Source: Foliimonas ilicis (GTDB lineage: Bacteria; Pseudomonadota; Alphaproteobacteria; Rhizobiales; Rhizobiaceae). From it: a DNA stretch of 64,000 bases. Below are positions 53,261-61,780 of this stretch, piece by piece (positions within the stretch are counted from its first letter, which is position 1; each line of letters starts with the position of its first letter). Under the pieces are notes generated by a model. The model was not told the origin of the DNA. It saw only the letters and a list, made by a program, of their open reading frames with translations, and made no database searches. The position numbers were made by a program, and so were the translations under genes. The stretch is from assembly GCF_039939195.1 (NCBI RefSeq), contig NZ_JBDUUH010000018.1, positions 1 through 64,000 of the forward strand, written 5' to 3'.

Positions 53261-53845
53261 TCAGAACCTATGAGCCCATTGCCGCTGACCGATGGACATG
53301 ATCTTCCAAGGTCGGTCCTGCGGTGTTCGCCAAGCGTGGCAGCAGTGGTCGACGATATCCTCGTAGGATTTGAAGACGCGGTTCGAGAGCCAGTTTTCAC
53401 GCATGAACTGCCAGATGTTTTCGACGGGATTGAGTTCGGGTGATTTCGGCGGCAGGGGTAGGATGGTGATGTTTTCGGGGACGGCCAAGTTGTTGGACAT
53501 GTGCCATCCTGCCTGGTCCATGATCAGAATGGCGTGCCCTTCGTCGGCGACGTTTCGAGAGATTTCGATCAGATGTTGGTTCATGGCATGGGTATCGCAC
53601 CAAGGCATGACGAGAGCGGCGGCCTTGCCGTGTTTAGGTCAGATCGCGCCGAAGATATAGGCCGAGTGGGTTCGCTGGTCGTGCGGTGCGGATGGCCTTG
53701 ATCCACGCTTGGCCCAGCGGCGGGTGATCTTGTTCTTTTGCCCAATACGCGCTTCGTCCTGAAACCAGATCTCGATCACCTTGCCCTTGGCGGGACCGAC
53801 GGCGACCTCTGCCACTGCGGCGGGGAAGTTATGGAATGGCTCGCC
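53261..53845 (-). pseudogene. IS630-family transposase remnant with internal stop and lost N-terminus
   Basis: The minus strand reads KVIEIWFQDEARIGQKNKIT, RRWAKRGSRPSAPHDQRTHS and AYIFGAI, then an in-frame TGA where relatives have Cys. It continues PKHGKAAALVMPWCDTHAMN, AILIMDQAGWHMSNNLAVPE and PPKSPELNPVENIWQFM to the stop at 53261. These are the DDE strands of IS630 transposases. The N-terminal helix-turn-helix half is absent; at about 53845 homology stops and an IS110 fragment begins at 53900. The copy is inactive. Confidence 0.88.
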
Positions 53846-53899
53846 CCTCCCTCCCGGGTCGTGCATTCTGCATGAAGGGATTTAACAAGGAGCAGAGCA

Positions 53900-54170
53900 A
53901 TGCGGATAGCCGTGTTAGGTATTGATCTAGGAAAGAACAGCTGCAGCGTTGTCGGACTGGACGAGCGCGGCCAAGTCGTGCTTCGGCGGCGGTTGCCCCG
54001 TGAGGGTGTTGTCAAACTCGGCTCAACCCTACCGTCCTGCATAATGGCAATGGAAGCATGCTGCGGTGCCCATCATGTTGGTCGGCAGTTGCGGTCTCAG
54101 GGGCATGACGTTCGGCTTATTCCACCCGAATATGTTCGTCCGTACGTGAAGTTATGCTCACCTCGCCATA
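53900..54170 (+). pseudogene. IS110-family transposase, N-terminal fragment
   Basis: The frame opens with MRIAVLGIDLGKNSCSVVGL, the DEDD-type RuvC-like start of IS110/IS1111 transposases, then PSCIMAMEACCGAHHVGRQL and HDVRLIPPEYVRPYVK. It then breaks into unrelated residues at about 54160-54170, where a second IS110 fragment in opposite orientation begins. About 270 residues of a normal 340 are missing. AAGGAG precedes its ATG, so it is the native start. Confidence 0.88.
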
Positions 54171-54423
54171 ACTTCACGAACGATTTAACGTAAGCGGGTG
54201 GAATAAGCCGGACTTCATGCCCGAGCTTTCCGATCTCACGTCCCCAGTAGTGAGCTCCGCCACACGCTTCCATGGTGACGAGGCAAGGGGGCTGACGTGC
54301 GAAGAATTCCAAAACACTGTCGCGGCGCAGTTTCTTTCGCAGGACAGGCGTGCCGGAAGCATCGGCTCCGTGAACCTGAAATACGTTCTTTGCCAAATCC
54401 AATCCAATTGTGCCTATGTTCAT
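54170..54423 (-). pseudogene. Second IS110-family transposase, N-terminal fragment in opposite orientation
   Basis: The minus strand from 54423 reads MNIGTIGLDLAKNVFQVHGA, PPCLVTMEACGGAHYWGREI and HEVRLIPPAYVKSFVK, a different IS110 member from its neighbour. It ends at the same junction, about 54160-54180. Both fragments break at the same conserved VRLIPPxYV-x2-(Y/F)VK point, leaving a 12-bp inverted repeat (CGTGAAGTTATG and its complement) at 54146-54180. Both are N-terminal pieces meeting tail to tail. Confidence 0.85.
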
Positions 54424-54464
54424 GCTAAAGCTCCTTCGGTTGTGGATGAGATAGCTTATCACTT

Positions 54465-55310
54465 TTGGCTCAGGATGCCGTCGAGGGGCGTCCACCCCAT
54501 CAGAACAATGAGCGCAAGGCCCGGTTCATCGCCGCGGCGTTTTCGGGCGATACATCCATCCCCCGGCTCGAGGATATGGGCGAGGGCCAGGCCAGTCAGT
54601 TCGCAATGGCGAAGGCCATCGCGAGCGGCGATCAGCGTCTGATGCAGAAGGCGGGGCTGGAGGCCGACATTGCCCGGCTGGAGCGTTTGCGCGCAGCCCA
54701 TATCGACGACCAGCACGCTGTGCGCCGCCAGATCCGTGATGCCGAGCGTGACATCGAGTATTCGACCAGGCGTGGCGCTGAAATCGGTCAGGACATCCAG
54801 CGGTTGGCTCCGACCACGGGCGACGTGTTCGCCATGACCGTCACGGACAAAACATACAGGGAACGCAAGGAGGCTGGCAGGGCGTTGATGAAGGAGATTC
54901 TGACCTTGGTGCAGCTCCAGCAGGAGGGCGACACCGTTATCGCCTCGATCGGCGGCTTCGATCTCGAATTTGATGGTCAGCGCTTCGGCAGGGACGGCTA
55001 TCGCTACACTACCATGCTGATTCGCACCGGTGCCGATCATGAGGTCGAGCTGGCGATTACCGTCACTCCACTCGGAGCCGTCTCGCGCCTGGAAAATGCA
55101 CTCGGCGACTTCGAAGGGGAACAGGAGCGCTATCGCCAACGCCTTGCCGATGCGCGCCGTCGGCTGACTTCCTATCGGTCGCGTGGCGAGGCAGGCGAGT
55201 TCGCCTTCGCCAGCGAACTGGCCGACAAGCGGCGGCAGCTCGATGAAATCAAGAAGGCCCCCGCAGAGGATATCGAAGCCACGAATGTTACACTCAAGAA
55301 GGCCGTGTGA
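54465..55310 (+). pseudogene. C-terminal fragment of a giant plasmid SNF2-type helicase/DNA methylase
   Basis: About 280 residues with ARFIAAAFSGDTSIPRLEDM, ASQFAMAKAIASGDQRLMQK, AGLEADIARLERLRAAHIDD and a coiled-coil-like RRQIRDAERDIEYSTRRGAE, ending TGA at 55308-55310. This matches the tail of the very long (about 1,500-1,700 aa) helicase/N6-adenine-methylase proteins found on rhizobial plasmids. The helicase and methylase domains are missing; the fragment begins where the IS110 remnant ends. The apparent start at 54465 is not a native one. Confidence 0.75.
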
Positions 55311-55471
55311 CCTCCGCTTCGGCACCAGACGTCGCTTGAAAGGACGTCGCAGAGATCGGCATTCTGCGACTCCCTAAACATCAAACGAACAATCGAAACA
55401 AAAGTCGGGATTTGCGACGGCTCTTGATCGCGCCCGGTCGGATCGACTAACGTTCTGGTATCGACCGAGGG

Positions 55472-55590
55472 GCAACTAGGGTCCGGACGGCAGCGCCGTT
55501 GCTGGACCGAGCGTTGCAGAAACCGTGAGAGTTCCACGGCTGCACCCGAGGGGCAAACTCCCAGAGGCGGAGACGTCGAGATCAACCAGC
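55472..55590 (+). promoter_or_regulatory. Candidate guanidine-I (ykkC-type) riboswitch
   Basis: The leader before a DMT-family transporter start contains AACTAGGGTCCGG at 55473-55485 and CTGGACCGAGCG at 55502-55513, close to the ykkC hallmarks CTAGGGTTCCG and CTGGTCCGAGAG. GCAAC (55472-55476) can pair with GTTGC (55512-55516) to close this domain, with an inner ACGGC/GCCGT hairpin. A second hairpin CCGTG/CACGG follows at 55523-55539, then GGGGCAAACTCCC. Guanidine-I aptamers have this order and sit before transporter genes. I judged it by eye; the 3' domain fits less well. Confidence 0.5.
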
Positions 55591-55615
55591 CCCGGAGGCG
55601 CGAAAGGGGGTCTCG

Positions 55616-55750
55616 ATGGCATTTGCCTCGCTGCTACTTGTTGTTCTTGCATCCCTCATACATGCAAGTTGGAATCTGCTCTCCAAACAGGCCGCGTCAG
55701 TCGGCCCGATACTCGTCTTCGCCTACAATCTCATTGCTTGCATCGCCTAG
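55616..55750 (+). pseudogene. EamA/DMT-family transporter, N-terminal fragment
   Basis: A 44-codon frame beginning MAFASLLLVVLASLIHASWN, the first membrane helix and loop of EamA-type drug/metabolite exporters (HASWN is characteristic), followed by LLSKQAASVGPILVFAYNLI and a stop. A normal member has ten helices, so most of the gene is gone. It lies directly behind the candidate riboswitch and was presumably its target. LysE-family sequence starts 27 bp on. Confidence 0.75.
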
Positions 55751-55777
55751 CCACCTGATCCAAGGTGGGATTTCACT

Positions 55778-56323
55778 ATGACATTAGCTCAAATCCTGCT
55801 TGTTCTTCCGGCGGCGGTGCTCGTGGCGACCTCGCCGGGTGCTAACAACCTTCTCGCCTTTGCTAACGGCAGTCGGCAAGGTTTCCTGCCTTCGACCATC
55901 GCGCTCTTTGGGCGATGCATCGCGTTCGGTATCATGATCGCAATGGTCATTGTGGGCCTCGGCGCACTGTTGGAGGCATCCGAACTTGCCTTCCAGATCG
56001 TCAAATGGGTGGGCGTCGTTTACCTCGCCTATCTCGGCATTACGATGATAGTCGCCCGCGACCACGGGTCCGTAGGCGGCACTCGCGGCGCGCAGGGAGC
56101 CTACGCTCTGGCGCGGCGCGAGTTCCTAGTTGCCATGACCAATCCCAAGGCTGTTCTGCTGTTCACAGCGTTCGTGCCTCAGTTCATCACACGAGGCGGC
56201 GAAAGCTCCTTCACGGTGCAACTTATCCTGCTGGGCGCTTCGCGACGTCCGAATTGCAAATTCTGGCGCACAATTCCTGATTTCTTAGCCTGCTTTTCGA
56301 CTTTGCACGGCGCTGGAACATGA
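55778..56323 (+). pseudogene. LysE-family exporter, C-terminally truncated
   Basis: The frame starts MTLAQILLVLPAAVLVATSP then GANNLLAFANGSRQG, standard for LysE/RhtB amino-acid exporters, and includes VVYLAYLGITMIVA and EFLVAMTNPKAVLLFTAFVP. Homology stops after SSFTVQLILLGA near residue 152, where unrelated residues (SRRPNCKFW) lead to a stop. The last one or two helices are missing. It is followed by an MFS fragment, so a deletion or insertion has joined parts of two exporter genes. Confidence 0.8.
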
Positions 56324-56329
56324 ACTTCA

Positions 56330-56713
56330 GCCAAGCTGATCGCCGTATTCGCGGCCATGGAGGGCGGCGGCTTCGGGACGGCATGGACATTCATTCTCAG
56401 GCGAACGATGGGGCTCGCCGGTGCCAACGAGGTCCAGCGAATTTCTGGAGCGATCCCCACGATACAGAGGCTCGGCTACGCTCTCGGCACGGCCTATGTA
56501 GGGATCGTGGCGAATGCCTCGGGTCTGCTGTCTATTGAGACGGCCGCAGACGCTGCGAAGGTTGCCCGATGGATCTTCGCGTCATGTGTGCCCTTCGCGG
56601 CAATCGGGCTGATCGCCATGAGGTTCCCGCGCCAGAAGACGCTTGGCGGCCGCCTCTCTGATATGCCATCGGGCGGATTGCTCTTAAAAGTGACACTGCC
56701 AAAGTCGATTTAG
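56330..56713 (+). pseudogene. MFS transporter C-terminal fragment
   Basis: The frame reads AKLIAVFAAMEGGGFGTAWT, RRTMGLAGANEVQRISGAIP, QRLGYALGTAYVGIVANASG and a final helix IFASCVPFAAIGLIAMRFP, typical of the last third of 14-helix drug-efflux MFS proteins. The stop upstream (56321-56323) and the lack of earlier helices show that it is only the tail. It is the third broken exporter gene in 1.1 kb. Confidence 0.7.
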
Positions 56714-57384
56714 ACGCATCGGAGCAAGGATGCCTACCTTCAGTCTGGTCAAGACCATGACCGGTCGGAGTCGTCATGTCCTGTTTGACCACTATGTCAC
56801 AGAAAGAATTGCATCGTCGCAGAAAAAATAAATTGTATGTCAGAGGCGTTGCCAGACGACCTTGTGGTTTCGTCACCGAAAGCCTTAGCCGCGCTGCGAA
56901 TATTTTGGCACAAGGCGTTCCACTTCGAGCGGCACTGTCAGAGCAACTTCAAGTCCTGAGGGCAGATAATCCATCGTGACATCTGCTTCCAGCTGAAACG
57001 ACAGCTTCCGCTTCAAAGCCAGCTCGGCCGCCGCAGCACAGAAGAAAAGGTGACAAAGCCAATCGCTTGACCAAAACCCTGATCAGAAAACCATACTTAG
57101 AGGCGGCTCACTTCTCGGTGGAAAAACCGGCTCAGTCCCGCGTGAAACCAACAGGTGAACAAAAAAAGTCGATTGAAGCGCACGTGCATGATCATCCCTG
57201 CAATTATTAAAGAGGCGCGCAATTTGATGCAACGAATGCAACTTTTGCGCCTTTGGCGAATTTTGACACAACGATACGGTTGCATTTTGATGAGGCGTTC
57301 TGTTAGATTTATGTACATCAATGAACGCCGCGCAGTGCTGCGCTGGATGTTTTGAGGATGCATCGGGAGTGACTGTCTGGATTT
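56714..57384. other. AT-richer spacer, no confirmed gene
   Basis: No supported gene. A 40-codon plus frame near 56838-56960 (SEALPDDLVVSSPKALAALR) has coding-like composition but no known family. A possible promoter, TTGACA at 57263-57268 with TTTGAT 17 bases later, points to the small frame at 57385. GC content falls from 57050 onward, unlike the rest of the window. Confidence 0.4.
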
Positions 57385-57528
57385 ATGATAATAACGGATA
57401 ATTTCGAGTTGAGTTATTATGTTACTAGCGGTCTCGATAGACTGTTCTTCAATAATATTTATGACGACGTCGAGATTGTCATCGCATCGTTGACTTCCCA
57501 GTTGGACGATATCCGGTTTGGAGCATAG
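57385..57528 (+). CDS. Possible small ORF of 47 codons, unknown
   Basis: ATG at 57385 to TAG at 57526-57528, reading MIITDNFELSYYVTSGLDRL then FFNNIYDDVEIVIASLTSQ. Acidic and aromatic residues and even codon use make it look coding, and a promoter-like TTGACA/TTTGAT pair lies 94-122 bp upstream. There is no good ribosome site at the ATG (a GGGAG is 15 bases away), and I know no family. It could be the 5' remnant of a longer gene. Confidence 0.35.
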   Translation: MIITDNFELSYYVTSGLDRLFFNNIYDDVEIVIASLTSQLDDIRFGA

Positions 57529-57694
57529 TCAATCTTTCGTCTTCGAGGCAGCCACTTGGAGACGCGCCGGAATGAGGCCAGTTCTCCGGCACGGCGGTTG
57601 AGCAGCTCGTGCAGGTCACAAAGCTCTGGGTAGACGAGCCCGCACGGTTCGTCGCGCCGCCCACCTCGATCGTTCGAGCCTTCAGGCCACGCTG

Positions 57695-58330
57695 ATGGTC
57701 GCGGCCGAAGCGCTCACGCTGACCGAGGCCGGCTACGTTCTCAACCGGTCGACCACCGTGCTCAACAAAGCCGTCGACACGGGCGTGATCCGCGCGCGCC
57801 AGCGCCGGGTCGGCAGCGCCGTCCAGCGCCTGCTAGGACCCGCGGAGATGCGCTTCCTCCTGGTTGCCGACCGGCTCGAAAAGGATCTGACGCCCGCCGG
57901 TCGCCGTCGCCTCTACGAGGCAATTCGTCAGCTTTCCGCCGACGTCCATCGCGTCTCGCTTGGAGAGCTCGTGCTCGATCTGGGCAAGGTCGACGCCGAC
58001 CTCCAAGGCCGGCTCCGACGCCTCGAGGAACACCGCCTGTGGGTAAAGGCCGACGACGGGGGCGACCCGCTCATTAGTGGCACTACCATTCCCGTTCACA
58101 TGGTGGCGGCCCTGGCGCGCACGCAGCCCGTCGAAGAGATCGTGGCGGACTTTCCATCGCTGATCCCGAAGCAGGTGGCGTCCGCGATCGAATACGCGAA
58201 GGCCTATCCCAGGCGCGGCCGGCCCTATCCCGCCCGGAGCCTGAAGCGTGCGCTCGCTGAATTGGCCGACCTCGGCGCATTCGACGAAGACGCGCCGGCG
58301 GCCGAGATAGCGCCGCGCAGGATTCCGTGA
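57695..58330 (+). CDS. DUF433-domain antitoxin
   Basis: A 211-aa protein with an N-terminal MerR/HTH-like part (LTEAGYVLNRSTTVLNKAVD, ADRLEKDLTPAGRRRLYEAI) and a C-terminal DUF433 domain: GGDPLISGTTIPVHMVAALA, RTQPVEEIVADFPSLIPKQV and ASAIEYAKAYPRRGRP. DUF433 proteins pair with PIN toxins as antitoxin and autorepressor. It overlaps the PIN gene by 4 bases, the normal order. No convincing ribosome site is seen before this ATG, so a slightly different start is possible. Confidence 0.85.
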   Translation: MVAAEALTLTEAGYVLNRSTTVLNKAVDTGVIRARQRRVGSAVQRLLGPAEMRFLLVADRLEKDLTPAGRRRLYEAIRQLSADVHRVSLGELVLDLGKVDADLQGRLRRLEEHRLWVKADDGGDPLISGTTIPVHMVAALARTQPVEEIVADFPSLIPKQVASAIEYAKAYPRRGRPYPARSLKRALAELADLGAFDEDAPAAEIAPRRIP

Positions 58331-58800
58331 CCGCCTATCTGATCGACGAGAATGTCCTCCGCGAATTCGGCGCGCGGGGCAATGCGAATGTCCGCAAGTG
58401 GCTCGCCACCGTCGACGATGCAGACCTCAGGCTGAGTGTCGCGACCCTGTTCGAAAAGCGCTGCGGCGCGGAAATGCTGAAGCGCCGCGACCCGGACAGG
58501 GCGGCGGTCTTGTTCAAGGCTATCACGGTGCTCGAAAAGACCTTCACCGATCGGATCCTTCCCGTCGACGCAGCGGTCGTGGAGGAATGGACGCGAATGC
58601 TCGGCGCCAAGAACAAGGATCGCTGGGACATGGTCCTCGCCGCAACCGCCCGGATTTACGGTCTCGTTCAGCGTCGCGTCTTCGTTGATCGACTTGTCAA
58701 CGTCGTCTCGACAACGGCTATCTTGCCAAAAAGCCCAATGTGGCAGGCGCCTTATTCTGGCGCCAGGCAGGCGTTTGTGGTGAGGGACCGCGTCCCGTAG
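58327..58800 (+). CDS. PIN-domain toxin (VapC-like) with an atypical C-terminus
   Basis: A 157-aa PIN protein. The first catalytic Asp is in TAYLIDENVLREFGARG, the second acid in VATLFEKRCGAEMLKRRDPD, and the third cluster is NKDRWDMVLAATARIYGLV. PIN toxins cleave RNA. Relatives continue with a VVTRNVxDF-type strand carrying the last Asp, but here the frame reads QRRVFVDRLVNVVSTTAILP, so a frameshift may have replaced the end and may have weakened activity. It follows the DUF433 antitoxin with a 4-base overlap. Confidence 0.78.
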   Translation: MTAYLIDENVLREFGARGNANVRKWLATVDDADLRLSVATLFEKRCGAEMLKRRDPDRAAVLFKAITVLEKTFTDRILPVDAAVVEEWTRMLGAKNKDRWDMVLAATARIYGLVQRRVFVDRLVNVVSTTAILPKSPMWQAPYSGARQAFVVRDRVP

Positions 58801-59057
58801 CCGGCGCGTTCATTGTCTTATCTGGAGACGCTCTCGCCATGGCTTTCATCAAGTGCTGGCCAGAGAAGGGGAGGCGCATGCAATCGGATCACCGTGGTCT
58901 GGCGCGCCACCTGGGAACGTCTCGCCATCCTGTTTTGTAACAAACCGCAACAAAACAACACACATGCCGGGACGCCCCCGTGGGAAGGAGTGATGGGGTC
59001 CCGAACACCGCCAACCGCTGATGTCAGCACCGGCTGGTCAACTCATTTGGAGCAAAC

Positions 59058-59906
59058 ATGCTGTGCGTCAAGGAATTTCGGCCGCTTCTCAAGCCATTCG
59101 CGATAAGTGCAGGTTTAGCCGTTCTGGCAGTGACGACGGGTGCTCGTGCCGCTGATGTTGCCAGTACCGACCAGTTTCCCGAGCCCGACTTTGACGAAAG
59201 GCGATTTGGCCCGGAGCCGACCAAAAGCAAGTGGTCTGTCATTGTTGGCGGTGGAGCGATGTATGAGCCAGAATATGAGGGCAGCGGCGACTTCAAGATC
59301 AGTCCGATACCGATGATTGTGATCAACTACGGCGGCTGGGTGGAAGTCGATCCTCGCGGCCTGTCCGTCACAGTCCTTGAGCACAGTGGTTTCTCGTTTG
59401 CGGGCCGACTTGGCTATGAAACGGGCCGTGGCGAAGATGATCACGATATGCTGCGTGGCCTCGGCGATGTCAACTTTGCGGCGACCGTCGGCGCAAGGGT
59501 GGGATATAACTGGGGTCCGCTTGAATTCTATGCGGCAATCGACAAGACGGTCAGCAGAAGCGAAAGCCTGATCGGAACCTTCGGGATCGACTACAGCGCT
59601 CCGGTGACGGAGAGGCTTATCCTTGGCGCCGGCGTCTCGGCAACCGTGGCGGACGACAATCACATGGAATCCTACTTCGGCATCAATGCTGCCCAGTCCG
59701 CAGCCTCAGGGCTACCTCAATACGAAGCCAAAGCCGGGCTGAAGCGTGTCGATTTTTCCGCCACGGCCACTTACATGGTCACCGATAACTGGCTGGTTCG
59801 AGGTGGAGCAGGGCTTGGCATTCTGACGGCGGATGCTGCCGATAGTCCGATCGTCGAAGAAAAGATTCAGCCATCGGTGATGTTTGGGGTGGGTTACAAG
59901 TTTTAG
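59058..59906 (+). CDS. mipA: MipA/OmpV-family outer-membrane protein
   Basis: A 282-aa outer-membrane beta-barrel protein. Signal peptide to about residue 31 (SAGLAVLAVTTGARAAD), then KWSVIVGGGAMYEPEYEGSG, ISPIPMIVINYGGWVEVDPR, GVEFYAAI-like WGPLEFYAAIDKTVSRS and the terminal VMFGVGYKF with its aromatic last residue, needed for barrel insertion. GGAG lies 6 bases before the ATG. MipA proteins scaffold peptidoglycan enzymes or act in envelope stress. The stop codon TAG is formed by TA plus the first base of an IS5-type element. Its terminator lies beyond that element. Confidence 0.92.
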   Translation: MLCVKEFRPLLKPFAISAGLAVLAVTTGARAADVASTDQFPEPDFDERRFGPEPTKSKWSVIVGGGAMYEPEYEGSGDFKISPIPMIVINYGGWVEVDPRGLSVTVLEHSGFSFAGRLGYETGRGEDDHDMLRGLGDVNFAATVGARVGYNWGPLEFYAAIDKTVSRSESLIGTFGIDYSAPVTERLILGAGVSATVADDNHMESYFGINAAQSAASGLPQYEAKAGLKRVDFSATATYMVTDNWLVRGGAGLGILTADAADSPIVEEKIQPSVMFGVGYKF

Positions 59907-60741
59907 GGTCCAGACTCATAACCAGTAGCTGACGGTTGCGGCGATGCAGATTGCTGCCAGGAAGTTGGTAGCGAGCCGGTCGCAGCGTATGACGATGCGA
60001 CGGAAGTCCTTGAGCCTGCAGAACATGCGTTCGATGGTGTTGCGGTCCTGATAGAGATACGGGGAGAAGCAGTTCTTCCACTTCCTGTTCGCTTTCGGTG
60101 GGATATTGGCGAAAGCGCCGCGCTGTTTGACCTGGCGACGGGATGGCGTCGCTATCGTAGCCCTTGTCGGCGTTCAGGAGGGACGTGGGCGGCATCCGAT
60201 CGATCAGCAGTTCGCCCGCCGTGCAATCGGCGACATGGCCGCCCGTCAACAGGAAGGCGACGGGCCTGCACATCCCATCTGTCAGGGCGTGGATCTTGGT
60301 GGTGCGCCCGCCGCGATCTGCCGATGGCCTGGTTGAGTTCCCCTTTTTTCCACCCGCCGCACTGCGATGGGCACAAACCGCTGAGCAATCGATGAGCAGT
60401 TGCGTCGGTGCCCCGCCAGCATTAGCCAAGGCATCGAATATGCCGCTCCAGATCCCTTTGGCGGCGCAGCGCTGGAAACGATTGTAGAGAGTCTTCCTTG
60501 GGCCGTAGACTGGTGCATCGACCCAGCGTCCACCGCTCTTGATGACATGAATGATGCCGCTGATCACCCGACGGTCATCCACACGTGGCTTGCCGCGGGT
60601 GTCGGTTGGAAGATGCGGCTTCAGCTTCGCAAACTGAGCGTCCGTCAGCCAGAAGTGGTCCTGATTCATCCTTCTCCCTCCTCTCGGAGACGGTGAATCA
60701 CATCAAGCCGCTCGAACGAACCCCTTTATGGGTCCGGACCC
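59906..60741. mobile_element. IS5-family (IS427-like) insertion element in the mipA stop codon
   Basis: The left end GGGTCCAGACTCATAA (59906-59921) and the right end, read inward as GGGTCCGGACCCATAA, match at 13 of 16 bases. The flanks are TA at 59904-59905 and TA at 60742-60743, a 2-bp target duplication as used by this group. Length is 836 bp, typical. Inside is one transposase gene with a frameshift. Insertion went exactly into TAG and the element's first G restored the stop. Confidence 0.85.
59916..60669 (-). pseudogene. IS5-family transposase with a frameshift
   Basis: From 60669 the frame reads MNQDHFWLTDAQFAKLKPHL, ISGIIHVIKSGGRWVDAPVY and GGRTTKIHALTDGMCRPVAF then NADKGYDSDAI. Homology then moves to another frame near 60135-60145 (one extra C in a run) and continues RRQVKQRGAFANIPPKANRK, CFSPYLYQDRNTIERMFCRL, KDFRRIVIRCDRLATNFLAA to the stop at 59916. 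In the first frame the end is nonsense. Some relatives use programmed shifting earlier, at an A6G run (present near 60345), but this later break looks like a mutation. Confidence 0.82.
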
Positions 60742-60808
60742 TAGTTCGGATCATCAATTTTCAACCGAAAAGCACCCTCGTGCGGGAGTTGGTGCCCAAG
60801 CACGCCGA

Positions 60809-60839
60809 GCCGAGGCCGAATTCGGAAATCGGCCTCGGC
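60809..60839 (+). terminator. Rho-independent terminator, originally of mipA
   Basis: GCCGAGGCCGA (60809-60819) and TCGGCCTCGGC (60829-60839) form a perfect 11-bp stem with a 9-base loop, followed by TTATCTTT. Before the IS5-type insertion it would have been about 66 bp after the mipA stop; the element has moved it 838 bp further away. Confidence 0.8.
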
Positions 60840-60987
60840 TTATCTTTGGGCGCCAACAAGGTGCCCGACGCAGATCGAAACCAGCCTTAATATATCGACA
60901 CAGAACATAATCTGCCGCGGCAGCGACCCCGCCTATCAGGACGGTATCCGGACGGCCTTTCCGTTCGCACGCTCCTGGAGATTGACT

Positions 60988-61620
60988 ATGGCCGATACCG
61001 CCACCCTTCACCGCAGCCTCGGCGTGACGCAGTTGCGCCGGAAGACCAGAATTCGCCTCACAATGCTGCTCATGTTGCCGTTGTTGGTCTTAACGACAGG
61101 CCTTGTGCAACCGGGGTCCTGGCCACGGGAACTGATGGAGGGAGTTGGCGTATTCCTGATTTTCATGGCTATCCTTGGCCGGGCATGGTGCACGCTCTAT
61201 ATCGGCGGCCGCAAAATCCGGGAGTTGGTCACAACCGGCCCGTACTCCTTGGTGCGCAACCCACTCTACTTCTTTTCGTTGGTCGCGTTGACGGGTCTTG
61301 GTGCTCAGACAGGCAGCCTGATCATCACGTCGCTTTTCCTGGTTTCTGCCTACGTGATCTTCACCGCGGTGGTCAGACAGGAAGAATCCGCTTTGCGGCA
61401 GATTCACGGCTCGCAATTTGACTCATACTGCAGTTCGGTCCCGCGCTTCGTACCCAATTTTCGGCTTTGGGAGGAACCAACGGAGCTCAGGATCAATCCA
61501 GTTCGATGGAGGCAGACGGTCCTCGACGCGTTGTTCTTCCTGCCGCTTGTGCCACTGATCAGGGGTATCGATTGGCTGCAATCCGCTGTTGCCGGACTTC
61601 CACTACTGCAGCTTCCTTGA
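60988..61620 (+). CDS. Isoprenylcysteine carboxyl methyltransferase-like membrane protein
   Basis: A 210-aa integral membrane protein. GGAG lies 7 bases before the ATG at 60988. Four or five helices are visible (LTMLLMLPLLVLTTGLV, LMEGVGVFLIFMAILGRAWC, LIITSLFLVSAYVIFTAVV), with the ICMT/PEMT motif TTGPYSLVRNPLYFFSLVAL and EESALRQIHGSQFDSYCSSV. Such enzymes methylate lipids or small hydrophobic molecules using S-adenosylmethionine. Its place between mipA and a two-component system suggests an envelope-related task. Substrate unknown. Confidence 0.85.
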   Translation: MADTATLHRSLGVTQLRRKTRIRLTMLLMLPLLVLTTGLVQPGSWPRELMEGVGVFLIFMAILGRAWCTLYIGGRKIRELVTTGPYSLVRNPLYFFSLVALTGLGAQTGSLIITSLFLVSAYVIFTAVVRQEESALRQIHGSQFDSYCSSVPRFVPNFRLWEEPTELRINPVRWRQTVLDALFFLPLVPLIRGIDWLQSAVAGLPLLQLP

Positions 61621-61780
61621 GGTCGTGCAACGAGTTCATGTCACAAGCTGGTCCGCACACCAGGCATCGTGCCCGCCCGCCGAAGCGGTTTAGAGTGCCG
61701 CGGGCTGTGCGGGCCGGGATCACGAGCGACAGTCGTTTGTCAAATAAGGTGTTCTACCGACCGCGAATGGCCTTGGGCTT

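Noticed and set aside
55473..55487. AACTAGGGTCCGGAC also occurs (reverse complement) at the right edge of the IS5-type element, so the leader might be an IS end
   Set aside because: Similarity stops after 15 bases, no inner terminal repeat follows, and the downstream pairing fits a ykkC RNA; the overlap seems coincidental, though it lowers confidence.
60338..60352. A6G run in the IS5 transposase as a programmed -1 frameshift site
   Set aside because: The -1 frame after it quickly stops and the zero frame keeps family homology, so slippage would not extend the protein.
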